NCBI GenBank assembly: GCA_013389015.1
Contig: JACAEE010000119.1
Coordinates: 1 to 64,000 of the forward strand
Reading direction: 5' to 3'
Origin: Hydrogenophilaceae bacterium
GTDB taxonomy: Bacteria > Pseudomonadota > Alphaproteobacteria > Caulobacterales > Aquidulcibacteraceae
DNA: 64,000 nt
Positions 47,698 through 56,914 of the stretch are shown one piece after another. The notes under the pieces were generated by a model that did not search any database, had not been told where the DNA came from, and saw only the letters and a list, made by a program, of their open reading frames with translations. Position numbers and translations under genes: made by a program. Numbering within the stretch: position 1 is the first letter of the stretch; every line of letters begins with the position of its first letter.

Positions 47698-48129
47698 TTA
47701 TTTCTTGGGCTTTTCGTCGTCCTTGCGCGCCGCTTCTTCTTCCGTCAGCGCGCGCACGAGATCGAGCACGCGGCGGCGCACTTTCTGGTTCTTGATCGAC
47801 GCGAACATCGCCACAAGCTGCAATCCCTCGGGCGTCGAGATCGTGTCGTAGAGAAACGACTCGCCCTGGTCTTCCGCCACGCCCGCAGTCTGGGACGCGC
47901 GCAATCCGTCGAAGAAGTGCGAGACCGGCACGTCGAGCGCTCCAGCGATCGAGAACAAGCGGCTGGCCGCGATGCGGTTGACGCCCTTTTCGTACTTCTG
48001 GACCTGTTGGAACGTGACGCCGAGAAGCTCCGCCAAACGCTCCTGACTCATGTTCATCTCGAGGCGTCGGGCCCGCACTTTTTGGCCGATTCTCTTGTCC
48101 ACGGCGTTGGCCGTGCGCTCGTCATTCAT
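47698..48129 (-). CDS. XRE/cI-type helix-turn-helix regulator
   Basis: 143 residues. The helix-turn-helix domain RLEMNMSQERLAELLGVTFQ, followed by QVQKYEKGVNRIAASRLF, occupies about 20-75. The C-terminal half is helical and ends in Lys-rich EKPKK. The ATG at 48129 overlaps the lnt stop by 8 bases (ATGAATGA). Small XRE regulators of this form are conserved downstream of lnt in alphaproteobacteria. Its targets are not evident here. Confidence 0.92.
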   Translation of the reverse strand: MNDERTANAVDKRIGQKVRARRLEMNMSQERLAELLGVTFQQVQKYEKGVNRIAASRLFSIAGALDVPVSHFFDGLRASQTAGVAEDQGESFLYDTISTPEGLQLVAMFASIKNQKVRRRVLDLVRALTEEEAARKDDEKPKK

Positions 48130-49774
48130 GCCCGTTTGTCCCGGTTCTTCTTGTCCTGCCGATTGGCGCGACACACAGCGCCAGAATCAGAAAAAACACA
48201 AGCGCGGCCGCAACATGGCCGATCCTGGCGTAATATGTCGCAGGCAGCGCGGCAGGAAGCGCTGCTTCCGCACCGTAAACGCCTTTTGCGGTTTCCGCCA
48301 CTGGCCGCCCGTAGGAATCGATGATCGCCGAGACCCCGCCGGAGGCTGCGCGTACGATCGGCAAGCCCTCCTCGATCGCCCGGTACCGGGTCATGTTGTA
48401 GTGCTGGCGGGGCCCCACCCCGCCCCCGAACCAGGCGTCGTTTGAGATGGAGGCGATCCAGCCGGGCCGCTCCGCCCCGCGCGGAGCAAGCCCGGGAAAG
48501 ATCGCCTCATAGCAGATGAGCACCACCACGGGCGGCGCGTCCGGCACGATCAGCCGCCGCGGCGCCGGCCCTGCGCGAAAGCCGCGTCCGATGCGGGCGA
48601 CGGGCTTGATGTTCGCCCATTCGATCCACGAATAGAGCGGGATGAACTCGCCGAATGGCACCAACCGGTGCTTGTCGTAGATTTGCTCCGCATCGGGCAG
48701 CCTCAGCCGCCCGGACACCCCGTCCAGCACCGCGGCTGAATTGTAGAAGACCGGCTGGCCGGCGGCGTCGAGTTCGTAGCGCGAAAATCCGATGATCAGC
48801 GCGCGATCGCCCAACGCCGCGCCGATCGCCTGCTGCAGCCGCGCATCGTCGAGCAGGAAGGTGTTGAGCGCCGGGATCGCGCCTTCCGGCCACACCAGCA
48901 CATTGGCCCGGCTCTCTTCCGGATCGCCGCTCGCGGCTGCGAACCGCGCGAGCACGCGCCATTCCTGATCGGGACGGTTTTCCCATTTTTGCCCTTCGCT
49001 CAGGCCGGAATCGACGACCCGCATGATCGGCCGCGAGCCCGGGGCCGGCTCGCTCGCCTGCGCCAGCCGCTGCAGTCCCGCGCCCCACGCCAGCCCGATC
49101 GCCAGCAGCGCCGCGAAGAACGGCGCAAACCGCGCGACGCCGGGCCTGGCGTCCGCAAGCGTCGCCGGCGCCGCCGCCGCCAGAAGCGTCAACGCCGTGA
49201 GGCCGTAGATCCCGACCGCCGCCGCAAGCTGCGAAACCGGCGCGCCGGCGGCCCAGATATAGCCGGCAAGATTCCACGGCAGCCCGCCGAACAGGACGCC
49301 GCGTCCCACCTCCGCCAACCCCGCGGCGGTCGCGAACACCGCGATGCGTCGCCAGTCGCGCGTCCAGAAGCCGATCGCGAGCGCGAATGCGGCGCCCCAG
49401 AACAGCGCGAGCACCCCCGCCAACGCGACGACGGCGGGAACCGCGAGCGCCGCGAAGGTTTCCGCGTCCACCTGGAACGCGAAATAGATCCAGTGCAGCC
49501 CGATCGTGAATTGCCCGAGCCCGAACCAGAATCCGCGAGCGAACGCCATGCGCCGGCGGCGCGCGCCCTGCGCCGCGACGTCGAGCTGCCAGACCAGGAA
49601 GGTGATCGCCGCAAAGAAGGCCGGTTGCACGTGGAACGGCGCAAACCCGAGCGTCGCCAGCGCCCCTGCGGAGAACGCCAAAGCATGTCCCCGCCATCCC
49701 CCCTGCGCCGCGATCCAGCGGTGCAGCGCTGATCCCGCCCCAGTTTGGGTCGCTCTTGCTTCCGGCGTCGTCAT
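48122..49774 (-). CDS. lnt: Apolipoprotein N-acyltransferase
   Basis: 550 residues. An N-terminal domain of about eight membrane helices is followed by a nitrilase-fold periplasmic domain with the catalytic Glu in WPEGAIPAL, the Lys region near YDKHRLVPFGEF, and the Cys in VVLICYEAIFPG. It adds the third acyl chain to lipoproteins in the inner membrane; several lipoproteins are encoded in this window. The ATG at 49774 gives the normal N-terminus. It follows the corC-like gene by 34 bases. Confidence 0.97.
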   Translation of the reverse strand: MTTPEARATQTGAGSALHRWIAAQGGWRGHALAFSAGALATLGFAPFHVQPAFFAAITFLVWQLDVAAQGARRRRMAFARGFWFGLGQFTIGLHWIYFAFQVDAETFAALAVPAVVALAGVLALFWGAAFALAIGFWTRDWRRIAVFATAAGLAEVGRGVLFGGLPWNLAGYIWAAGAPVSQLAAAVGIYGLTALTLLAAAAPATLADARPGVARFAPFFAALLAIGLAWGAGLQRLAQASEPAPGSRPIMRVVDSGLSEGQKWENRPDQEWRVLARFAAASGDPEESRANVLVWPEGAIPALNTFLLDDARLQQAIGAALGDRALIIGFSRYELDAAGQPVFYNSAAVLDGVSGRLRLPDAEQIYDKHRLVPFGEFIPLYSWIEWANIKPVARIGRGFRAGPAPRRLIVPDAPPVVVLICYEAIFPGLAPRGAERPGWIASISNDAWFGGGVGPRQHYNMTRYRAIEEGLPIVRAASGGVSAIIDSYGRPVAETAKGVYGAEAALPAALPATYYARIGHVAAALVFFLILALCVAPIGRTRRTGTNGHE

Positions 49775-49808
49775 CGGCAGCGGGTTGGACCCGCACGCGC
49801 CTGCCCCG

Positions 49809-50735
49809 TCAAGGCCGCGCCGAGGGCCCCGCTGCATCCGACGGCGCCGGGCGCACGCGCACGCGCTTCACCCGCCGCGGATCGGCGTCCACGACCTCGA
49901 CGTCGAACCCAGCCGGATGGTGGATGATCTCGCCGCGCTGAGGCACCCGCCCCGCCAGCGTGACGACCAACCCCCCGATGGTGTCGAATTCATCCTCGTG
50001 CTCGGGCAGCGACAGATCCCCGGCGCTGAGCGCGCGGGCCACCTGCTCGACATCGGCGCGCCCGTCCGCCTCGACGGCCCCGCCCTTGGCCTCCACCAGG
50101 CCCGCATCATCGTCGTGCTCGTCGTCGATCTCGCCGACGATCTGTTCGACCAGGTCTTCCATCGAGACCAAGCCGTCTGTGCCGCCATATTCGTCCACGA
50201 CCAGCGCAAGATGGATGCGGCTCTGCTGCATTTTGAGGAACAGCGTCGAGAGTTTCATCGACGGCGGCACGAACAGGATCTCGCGCTTGATGCGGGTCAG
50301 GATGCGGTCCGAGAACTTGGCCTTCGCGTTTCCCTCCGCATCCGGAGCGATCTGCGCCACCACGTCGCGCACGTGCAGCAGTCCGATCGGATCGTCGAGC
50401 GTGTCGCGATAGATCGGCAGTCTGGAGTGTTGGCTCTCGGAGAAGATCTGCGCCGCTTCCCCGAGCGTCGCGGAAGCCTCCACGGCCACGATCTCCGCCC
50501 GCGGCCGCATGGCGTCCTCCACCCGCAGACGGTCGAACCAGGCCGCCTTGAGGATCATGCTCTTTTGCGACGCCTCGAGATCCTCTCCGAGCGACTCGCG
50601 CTCGTGCAGCACGGCCGCGACGTCGGCGGCGGCGCCGCCCTCGGCGCGGATCAGCCGCCGCGCGAGCCGCTTCCAGAAGTTGCGTCGTCCGGTCTTGTTT
50701 CCCGCGCCGTTGGGCGCATCGCCAGCGTCAGCCAT
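49809..50735 (-). CDS. corC: CorC/HlyC-type CBS-domain protein
   Basis: 308 residues without membrane helices, so it is the soluble CorC form. A pair of CBS domains (RPRAEIVAVEASATLGEAAQ to QQSRIHLALVVDEYGGTDGL) is followed by a C-terminal CorC_HlyC domain. Related proteins affect magnesium/cobalt homeostasis. The gene starts 2 bases after the ybeY stop and precedes lnt, the standard alphaproteobacterial order. Confidence 0.93.
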   Translation of the reverse strand: MADAGDAPNGAGNKTGRRNFWKRLARRLIRAEGGAAADVAAVLHERESLGEDLEASQKSMILKAAWFDRLRVEDAMRPRAEIVAVEASATLGEAAQIFSESQHSRLPIYRDTLDDPIGLLHVRDVVAQIAPDAEGNAKAKFSDRILTRIKREILFVPPSMKLSTLFLKMQQSRIHLALVVDEYGGTDGLVSMEDLVEQIVGEIDDEHDDDAGLVEAKGGAVEADGRADVEQVARALSAGDLSLPEHEDEFDTIGGLVVTLAGRVPQRGEIIHHPAGFDVEVVDADPRRVKRVRVRPAPSDAAGPSARP

Positions 50736-50737
50736 GG

Positions 50738-51211
50738 CTATTGCTCGCGGTCCTCCGCATAAGGATCAGGCCATCCCATGACGGCGAGAATCTCCCGTTC
50801 GCGCGCCTCCATGCGCGCGGCCGCGCCGTCATCGTCGTGATCATAGCCCAAAAGGTGCAGAAACCCGTGAACGAGCAGATGGGCTGCGTGCTGGTCCACC
50901 CTCTTGCCCTGTCGCGCCGCCTCCGCCTCGATCGTTTCGCGGGCGAGCGCGATGTCGCCGAGATAGTCGGGCGCGCCATGCGCGGCCGGGAATGCGAGCA
51001 CGTTGGTCGCTTCCTGCACGCCCAGGAACTGTCCCTTGAGCGCCGCGAGGCGCGCATCGTCGGCGAACAGCGCGGTCACCGCTCCCGTGATCGCCTCAGC
51101 TGCGCCGGCCCGGCCCAGCACGCGCGCCGCAAAAGCCTGGACATCCTCGCCAAGCGCCCCGCGCCAGCGCTCATCCTCGATCACGCATTCGACGCATAAT
51201 CGCTCAGCCAT
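50738..51211 (-). CDS. ybeY: Endoribonuclease YbeY
   Basis: 157 residues. The zinc motif HGFLHLLGYDH (H-x3-H-x5-H) is intact at about 111-121 and is preceded by TNVLAFPA. YbeY processes 16S rRNA ends and takes part in ribosome quality control. The start at 51211 overlaps the phoH stop by 8 bases (ATGGCTGA), indicating coupled translation. An upstream in-frame start lies within phoH and is unlikely. Confidence 0.96.
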   Translation of the reverse strand: MAERLCVECVIEDERWRGALGEDVQAFAARVLGRAGAAEAITGAVTALFADDARLAALKGQFLGVQEATNVLAFPAAHGAPDYLGDIALARETIEAEAARQGKRVDQHAAHLLVHGFLHLLGYDHDDDGAAARMEAREREILAVMGWPDPYAEDREQ

Positions 51212-52256
51212 CGGAGCGCCCGCCTTCGCGAGCTGCGCGCCGCCGCGCCTCGTCCTCGTCATAGGCCTCTATGATCCGCGCCACGAGCCGGTGGCGCACG
51301 ACGTCCTGCGTCGCGAACCGGATCACCTCAACGCCAGGCAATCCCTCCAGGATCGAGAGCGCATGCGCCAGCCCCGATTGCTCCGCCCGCGGAAGATCCG
51401 ATTGCGACGGGTCGCCCGTCACCACCATGCGCGAGCCTTCGCCCAGCCGCGTCAGCACCATCTTCATCTGCAGCACGGTGGCGTTCTGCGCCTCGTCCAC
51501 GATCACGAACGCATCCGCAAGCGTGCGCCCGCGCATGAACGCCAGCGGCGCCACCTCGATCACCCGTCGCTCGCGGCGATTGCGCAGATCCGTTTCGCCC
51601 ATCTGGCTGCGGAACGCGTCCCAGATCGGCTGCAGATAGGGATCGACCTTCTCGGCCAGATCGCCCGGCAGGTAGCCGAGCTTCTCGCCCGCCTCCACCG
51701 CCGGGCGCGTCACCACGATCCGCGCCACACGCTCGGCCTTGAGCGCCTCCACCGCCGCCGCCACGGCGAGAAACGTTTTGCCCGTCCCGGCCGGACCCAC
51801 GCCGAAAATGAGATCGACCCCATCGTCGCGCAGCGCTTCGACATAGTGCGCCTGGCGCGGCGTGCGCAGCGTCAGCCCGCCGATGCGTTGCAGCGAATGC
51901 GGGCCGTCTTTTTCTGCGCCGCCCGCATGGGAGAACGCGATCGCGGCGCGCACATCCTGATCGGCGACGCCCTTGCCCGCCCGCGCATGCGCCGCCAGCG
52001 TCTCCACGATCGCGCTCGCGCGTTTGAGCGACTCGGCGGCCTCCGCCCCCGCTCGCAGGCGAACGTCCGTACCCTGAGCGTCGAGCACGACGCCGTAGCG
52101 CGGCTTGCCTCGCGCCGCGCCCGCTTCGCGAAAATCTTCCTGGATGAGCGCGAGATTGCGGTGCAGCGGCCCGCACACGGCCTGCGCGATCTCCGCCGTC
52201 TCCAGCCTGATGACGTGCTCCAGCGCACCGCCGCCGTTCGTCTCGTTTTCGCTCAC
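51204..52256 (-). CDS. phoH: PhoH-like ATPase (YbeZ)
   Basis: 350 residues. Walker A is GPAGTGKTF, Walker [12 protein letters not shown], and [10 protein letters not shown] follows, the pattern of the PhoH family. An N-terminal KH-like extension (about 1-110) makes it the YbeZ type, which partners YbeY in RNA metabolism. It overlaps the miaB stop by 4 bases (ATGA) and the ybeY start by 8. Confidence 0.95.
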   Translation of the reverse strand: MSENETNGGGALEHVIRLETAEIAQAVCGPLHRNLALIQEDFREAGAARGKPRYGVVLDAQGTDVRLRAGAEAAESLKRASAIVETLAAHARAGKGVADQDVRAAIAFSHAGGAEKDGPHSLQRIGGLTLRTPRQAHYVEALRDDGVDLIFGVGPAGTGKTFLAVAAAVEALKAERVARIVVTRPAVEAGEKLGYLPGDLAEKVDPYLQPIWDAFRSQMGETDLRNRRERRVIEVAPLAFMRGRTLADAFVIVDEAQNATVLQMKMVLTRLGEGSRMVVTGDPSQSDLPRAEQSGLAHALSILEGLPGVEVIRFATQDVVRHRLVARIIEAYDEDEARRRAAREGGRSDG

Positions 52257-53623
52257 GCCGGCGCCTTCGCGGGCATGCGCGCGCCGAGGCTGTTCAAGGA
52301 CGCGGCCGTAATCTCGACCGTCGTCACCGCGCCGATCTGACGCTCGTCGCCGTCGAAATGCACGGCTTGGAGATAGGGGCTGCGCCCGTGCATCTGCCCT
52401 GGATGGCGTCCCGGCCCGTCGACCAGCACCGGCAGGCGCTTGCCGATCTGCTGCGCGTTGAACGCCAGCTGCTGCGCGCGCAGCAGCGCCTGGAGCCGCT
52501 GCAGCCGCTCGCGCGCGACGTCGTCGGCGACCTGGCCGGGCATATCCGCCGCCGGCGTGCCGGGCCGGCGCGAATATTTGAACGAGAACGCCTGCGCAAA
52601 TCCGACAGCGCGCACGAGCGCCAGCGTCTCCTCGAACTCGCTTTCCCGTTCGCCGGGAAAGCCGACGATGAAATCGCTCGACAGCGCGATGTCGCGCCGC
52701 GCGGCGCGCAACTTCTCCACGATGGCGAGATAGGCCTCGGCGTCATGCTTGCGGTTCATCGCCCTGAGAACCCGCGTCGAGCCCGATTGCACCGGCAGAT
52801 GCAGGAACGGCATGAGCGCCTCGATCTCGCCATGCGCGGCGATGAGGTCGTCGCTCATCTCATTGGGGTGGCTCGTCGTATAGCGGATGCGCTCGACGCC
52901 GGGGATCTGCGCGGCCGCGCGGATGAGGCCGGCAAGGCTCATCCCGCCATGATAGGCGTTCACGTTCTGCCCGATGAACACGATCTCGCGCACGCCCTGC
53001 GCGGCAAGCGCGCGAGTCTCGGCTAGCACCGCTTCGGCCGGGCGCGAATATTCCGCGCCGCGGGTGTAGGGCACCACGCAGAACGTGCAGAATTTGTCGC
53101 AGCCCTCCTGCACCGACACGAACGCCGAGACGCCCGATGCTGCGCGCGCCGGCAGCGCATCGAACTTTTCTTCCGGCGTGAACGTCGTCTCCAGCGTCAC
53201 CCCGTTCGCGCGGGCGCTGCGCGCGATCAGCTCCGGCAGCTGATGATAGGCTTGCGGGCCGACGACGAGATCGACGCCCGGCGCGCGCCGCGCGATCTCC
53301 TCGCCCTGCGCCTGCGCGACGCAGCCCGCCACCGCGATCGTCATCTGGCCGCCTGCGGCGCGGCGGCGGTCCTTCTCCTGTTTGAGCCGGCCGAGCGTGG
53401 AGAACACCTTCTCCGTCGCCTTTTCGCGAATGTGGCAGGTGTTGAGGATGACCAGATCGGCGCCCTCGGGCGCGTCGGCCTGCACAAAGCCGAGCGGAGC
53501 GAGCACATCGCGCATCCGTTCGGAATCATAGACGTTCATCTGGCAGCCATGCGTCTCGATATAGAGGCGCTTGGCGCGGCTGGCCTGGGGTTGCGGATGG
53601 CGATCCGCGCTGCGGTCTGTCAT
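52253..53623 (-). CDS. miaB: tRNA-2-methylthio-N6-dimethylallyladenosine synthase MiaB
   Basis: 456 residues. The N-terminal methylthiotransferase domain has the auxiliary cluster cysteines ([13 protein letters not shown] and [19 protein letters not shown], plus AVAGCVAQ). The radical-SAM motif is CDKFCTFC in [19 protein letters not shown], and a TRAM domain closes the protein. It thiomethylates A37 of tRNAs reading UNN codons. Its stop overlaps the phoH start by four bases. Confidence 0.97.
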   Translation of the reverse strand: MTDRSADRHPQPQASRAKRLYIETHGCQMNVYDSERMRDVLAPLGFVQADAPEGADLVILNTCHIREKATEKVFSTLGRLKQEKDRRRAAGGQMTIAVAGCVAQAQGEEIARRAPGVDLVVGPQAYHQLPELIARSARANGVTLETTFTPEEKFDALPARAASGVSAFVSVQEGCDKFCTFCVVPYTRGAEYSRPAEAVLAETRALAAQGVREIVFIGQNVNAYHGGMSLAGLIRAAAQIPGVERIRYTTSHPNEMSDDLIAAHGEIEALMPFLHLPVQSGSTRVLRAMNRKHDAEAYLAIVEKLRAARRDIALSSDFIVGFPGERESEFEETLALVRAVGFAQAFSFKYSRRPGTPAADMPGQVADDVARERLQRLQALLRAQQLAFNAQQIGKRLPVLVDGPGRHPGQMHGRSPYLQAVHFDGDERQIGAVTTVEITAASLNSLGARMPAKAPA

Positions 53624-53688
53624 GGGAAATCGTATTGGAACAATCGCATGCTAGCGCGGCGGGGCTCCAAAGTCGATGCGCGGCCGGC

Positions 53689-54120
53689 TTAGCGGCTCCG
53701 CCCCTTCGCATCGCCGTCGTCGATCGGCACGCCATAGAGTTCAAGGCGGTGGTCGACGAGCTTGTAGCCGAGCCGCGCGGCGATCTCTCTCTGCAGGCGC
53801 TCAATCTCCGGATCGACGAATTCGACGACCTTGCCGGTCTTCATGTCGATCAGGTGGTCATGGTGCGTTTCCGGCGTTTCTTCGTAGCGTGATCGCCCGT
53901 CGCGGAAGTCGTGCCGTTCGAGGATGCCGCTCTCTTCGAACAGACGGACCGTTCTATACACCGTGGCGATCGAGATGCCCGGATCGACGGCGGCGGCGCG
54001 CCGATGCAGCTCTTCCACATCAGGATGGTCGTGGCTCGACGAAATGACTCGCGCGATGACCTTGCGCTGTTCGGTCATGCGCATGCCTTTTTCGATGCAG
54101 AGCTTCTCGATGCGGTCCAT
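53689..54120 (-). CDS. fur: Fur-family ferric uptake regulator
   Basis: 143 residues. The winged helix includes MRMTEQRKVIARVISSSHDH, then VEELHRRAAAVDPGISIATV and YRTVRLFEESGI. The metal site HHDHLIDMKTGKVVEFVDPE is present, but the two CxxC structural-zinc pairs of enterobacterial Fur are missing, as is usual in alphaproteobacterial Fur. It regulates iron (or manganese) uptake in response to metal status. It lies 65 bases before miaB on the same strand. Confidence 0.95.
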   Translation of the reverse strand: MDRIEKLCIEKGMRMTEQRKVIARVISSSHDHPDVEELHRRAAAVDPGISIATVYRTVRLFEESGILERHDFRDGRSRYEETPETHHDHLIDMKTGKVVEFVDPEIERLQREIAARLGYKLVDHRLELYGVPIDDGDAKGRSR

Positions 54121-54213
54121 GAATATCCTCTAGGTCGTCCTTGTCAGGGCGCCTGCTGCGTCCCGATTTATGCCCGCGCCGGCGCGCGATGTCCAGAAAA
54201 TCCCAGCCTCGTG

Positions 54214-54660
54214 CTAGGATATTGCCAGAGCCTTTCGCATCAGAACGGCGTCATGAACGCCGTGCGCATCGCGGTAATAGCCGGGCCGGCGGCCGACGGC
54301 GGCGAATCCCGCGCGCTCATAGAGCGCGTGCGCGGCGTTGTTGTCGGCGCGCACGTCGAGGAAGAGGGCCGCCGCGCCCGCCGCCTTTGCGTGCGCGCAC
54401 GCCGCCGCCAGCAGCGCCCGCCCGATCCCCTCGCGCCGGCGCGTGGCCGCCACGCCTATCGCCAGGAGTTCCGCTTCGTCCGCCGCAACTTGCACCAGCG
54501 CGAATCCCGCGGGCGCCGGCGCCGCAGCCACGAGCCCGAACGTGGTCGGCAGCGCCAGGAGCTGCGCGAAGGTCTCCTCCGGCCACGGCGCGTCGAAACA
54601 CGCCGCATGCAGCGCCGCATAGAGGGGCGGATGCCGCACGCGCTCGATGCGGGGGCTCAT
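54214..54660 (-). CDS. rimI: Ribosomal-protein-alanine acetyltransferase-like GNAT (RimI)
   Basis: 148 residues. The RimI pattern is seen in [40 protein letters not shown] (acetyl-CoA loop) and [20 protein letters not shown], with the following GRRPGYY. RimI acetylates ribosomal protein S18. The ATG overlaps the tsaB stop by four bases; the tsaB-rimI pairing supports the assignment. It is followed 93 bases later by fur. Confidence 0.94.
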   Translation of the reverse strand: MSPRIERVRHPPLYAALHAACFDAPWPEETFAQLLALPTTFGLVAAAPAPAGFALVQVAADEAELLAIGVAATRRREGIGRALLAAACAHAKAAGAAALFLDVRADNNAAHALYERAGFAAVGRRPGYYRDAHGVHDAVLMRKALAIS

Positions 54661-55292
54661 GTCTCCTCCCCGAGCGGCGCGCGCAGATACTGCGGCGCGG
54701 GCGGCGCGCGCGCGGGGTCGAGCGTCCGCGCCCGCAGCGCAAGCCGCCCCGCGTCGACATGCGCGACGTCCTCCCCGGTCGCACCCGCTATTTCGGACGC
54801 AATCGCCGCCGCTCCAGGCCCGCGCAAGCGGATGGCTTGGTCTTGCGCGGCGGCGCGCAGGGCCGCGCTGACGCCGCCGCGTTCGATCCGCTGCGGCGCC
54901 AGCGCCGCCGCGCCGTCGCGATAGAGCGCCGCATAGCACGCGCCCGGGGTCACGATCACGGCGCCGCGCAGCCCGTCCTCCCCCCCTTCCAGCGCCAGCG
55001 CCTCCAGCGTCGACACGCCCACGCAAGGGACAGCCAGCGCCAGCGCCAGTCCGCGCGCGAACGCAAGCCCGATCCGCACGCCCGTGAACGAGCCCGGCCC
55101 CACCGTCACGGCGATGCGCTCAAGATCGGCGAACGCGAGCCCGCCTTGCGCCATCGCCGCGCGCGTCATCAATGCGATCCGCTCGGCCTGCCCGCGCGTC
55201 ATCGCCTCGCTCACAAGCGCCCGCACGCCGCCGCCGTCCGCGACCGCGACCGAACACGCATCAAGCGCCGTATCCACGGCGAGGATGTTCAT
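54657..55292 (-). CDS. tsaB: tRNA threonylcarbamoyladenosine biosynthesis protein TsaB
   Basis: 211 residues. The ASKHA-fold N-terminus [20 protein letters not shown] and the [20 protein letters not shown] motif identify TsaB (YeaZ), the partner that stabilises TsaD in t6A37 modification of tRNAs. The start at 55292 gives the canonical N-terminus. It is the first gene of the coupled tsaB-rimI pair and lies next to the low-GC insert at 55.4-56.9 kb. Confidence 0.96.
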   Translation of the reverse strand: MNILAVDTALDACSVAVADGGGVRALVSEAMTRGQAERIALMTRAAMAQGGLAFADLERIAVTVGPGSFTGVRIGLAFARGLALALAVPCVGVSTLEALALEGGEDGLRGAVIVTPGACYAALYRDGAAALAPQRIERGGVSAALRAAAQDQAIRLRGPGAAAIASEIAGATGEDVAHVDAGRLALRARTLDPARAPPAPQYLRAPLGEET

Positions 55293-55440
55293 TTGGTTCC
55301 CGCGGCGCAACGATTCGATGTGGGGGGACTCATTCTTGCGCAATACTGCCCCGCATGAGCACACGCCCGCGCAAGTCGAATCCCTTTGAGGCATTTTATT
55401 CGGAACATTGACACCGCTCACGACATTGATTCAAACAATC

Positions 55441-55851
55441 ATGCCCCGACGGCAAGCGCAGCATCGGTCTCGGACTGCTGAAGACGAAGATGGTCGGTAC
55501 ATACACCCGACCTGGGAAGCCTTTCGGTCCTTCGCAAACGCAGCGGGCGTCTCGCCAGCGCGCGCCCTTCAACTTCTTGTTTGGGACTTCGTCACAAGCG
55601 AGGGGGGCGTCCTGGAGCGGGTCGAGTTCTTGGAGCAATTAGCAGCCAGCCAGTTTTCCGATCTGCCGATGGTTGTGGAGCCCAATGAATCTCCTCGCTG
55701 TGATTCGAACGCGAGCGTGCTGGAAGCGGCTGCATGGGCAAACTTAGCGCGGGCCAAGTTGCGCGAGCCATGTCGGGAGCCATTCGGGGCTCGGGATGAC
55801 CTCAAGCGCCATGCGCGCGCTAAACGCCGCCGACCCCGTGACGAACAATAG
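55441..55851 (+). CDS. Hypothetical protein in low-GC insert
   Basis: 136 residues from the ATG at 55441 (an in-frame TTG 11 codons upstream also exists). It has a basic start (MPRRQAQHRSR) and a helical middle (HPTWEAFRSFANAAGVSPAR then ALQLLVWDFVTSEGGVLERV), ending in a very basic tail KRHARAKRRRPRDEQ. I do not recognise it. Base composition is lower in GC than the housekeeping genes on both sides. Its last 108 bases overlap the convergent membrane-protein gene, so one of the two 3' ends may be altered. Confidence 0.55.
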   Translation: MPRRQAQHRSRTAEDEDGRYIHPTWEAFRSFANAAGVSPARALQLLVWDFVTSEGGVLERVEFLEQLAASQFSDLPMVVEPNESPRCDSNASVLEAAAWANLARAKLREPCREPFGARDDLKRHARAKRRRPRDEQ

Positions 55852-56235
55852 GAAGGTGAAAACGAGGATCGTTGCGATCCAGCGGCTAAGTCTGCGCTCT
55901 TTGTTGCGAGCGCGCCAAAACTCTTGGGCGGACTCAAGCTTGCTATCCCCGTGGGCGCTGTACGGAAATGCAAGGAACGTAGTTTGGCTCTCGTGATCGG
56001 CGATAGTCCCGGGCATGCGCATGGTCGCCAGCAAGGCAAGTACATAGACAATCATCGCAACGAAGAAGAGCGCCGCAGCCCAAGCAGCGAGAACTATCAC
56101 ACGGCGATCCACGTCATCCTGAACACCATCAATTGCGCCGAAGTTCTCGGGTAGAGTCGCAAAAAGGGAAAGCCCTACCAAGGCAGAAAGAATCGACCCC
56201 GAGCGCATTACGCGTCGGATCGCGCTCCAGTTCAT
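55744..56235 (-). CDS. Membrane protein of unknown function in low-GC insert
   Basis: 163 residues from the ATG at 56235, seven bases after the stop of the upstream gene; a GTG at 56310 would add 25 residues inside that gene. Three hydrophobic segments are visible (about 13-27, 47-68, 119-141), separated by a hydrophilic loop with AFPYSAHGDSKLESAQEFWR. This resembles small membrane proteins of genomic islands, with a cytoplasmic loop between helices 2 and 3, but no family is recognised. Composition differs from the flanking genes. Confidence 0.6.
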   Translation of the reverse strand: MNWSAIRRVMRSGSILSALVGLSLFATLPENFGAIDGVQDDVDRRVIVLAAWAAALFFVAMIVYVLALLATMRMPGTIADHESQTTFLAFPYSAHGDSKLESAQEFWRARNKERRLSRWIATILVFTFLLFVTGSAAFSARMALEVIPSPEWLPTWLAQLGPR

Positions 56236-56242
56236 CTCGATC

Positions 56243-56839
56243 TCAGGGTCCAAGCCCGGTAGCGTGCCAAACTGGAGGCATCCCTCCAAGATCGAGCGCA
56301 CGCCCGCCACTCACCCACGCGGCCACAGCCCTGTCGCCGTGATTCTGATGAAAGTAGCGGATGAGTTCGCGCCACCGCACTTCGCACAGCGCGTTGTCGA
56401 GCCAAGCGACGATGCACTTCGCGCGCGTCACATTCTCCGGTACATCCCCCAAGGTCGCGCGGCAAATCTCCGCGAGTCGCTTCGCGACTGTTCCTTTATT
56501 TGCCACCCGGATGGCGCGCTCTGAGTCCCGCGACCTACGGCCCATCCTCCTGCTCGCGGCCTCCGGATCCGCATGCAGTACAAATTCACCAATCACTTGG
56601 TCCACGGCAACGCGAATGGCGGCGTAAACATAAACGCGATACCGGCGCCAGAGTTCATGATTGAAACCGTCGCCGTCGTGCGGAACAATCACGCTTCGGA
56701 CGAAGGGGAACAATTCGGCACGTTTGGGCTCAGCCAATAGGCTGTCGAAACCGCCGGCAAGTGGATCGCCCTTCAGAGTCTCAATCGGACGTCTGCGCTC
56801 TCCACCACCGTCCAAAAGACCCCATCGTCCGAAGGTCAT
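56243..56839 (-). CDS. Hypothetical protein in low-GC insert
   Basis: 198 residues from the ATG at 56839, favoured because GAGG stands eight bases upstream; a further ATG at 56866 has no ribosome-binding site. The protein is soluble and mainly helical. It has WRRYRVYVYAAIRVAVDQVI and a conserved-looking centre VTRAKCIVAWLDNALCEVRW followed by RELIRYFHQNHGDRA. No family is recognised. It is followed after 7 bases by the membrane-protein gene, so the two probably form an operon. Confidence 0.6.
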   Translation of the reverse strand: MTFGRWGLLDGGGERRRPIETLKGDPLAGGFDSLLAEPKRAELFPFVRSVIVPHDGDGFNHELWRRYRVYVYAAIRVAVDQVIGEFVLHADPEAASRRMGRRSRDSERAIRVANKGTVAKRLAEICRATLGDVPENVTRAKCIVAWLDNALCEVRWRELIRYFHQNHGDRAVAAWVSGGRALDLGGMPPVWHATGLGP

Positions 56840-56914
56840 TGCTGCAACCTCGCCCCGAGATTGCATCTGATTAGTGCTTTCGGCTGCAAATCGTCAACCG
56901 ACTCGGCACGGCGG

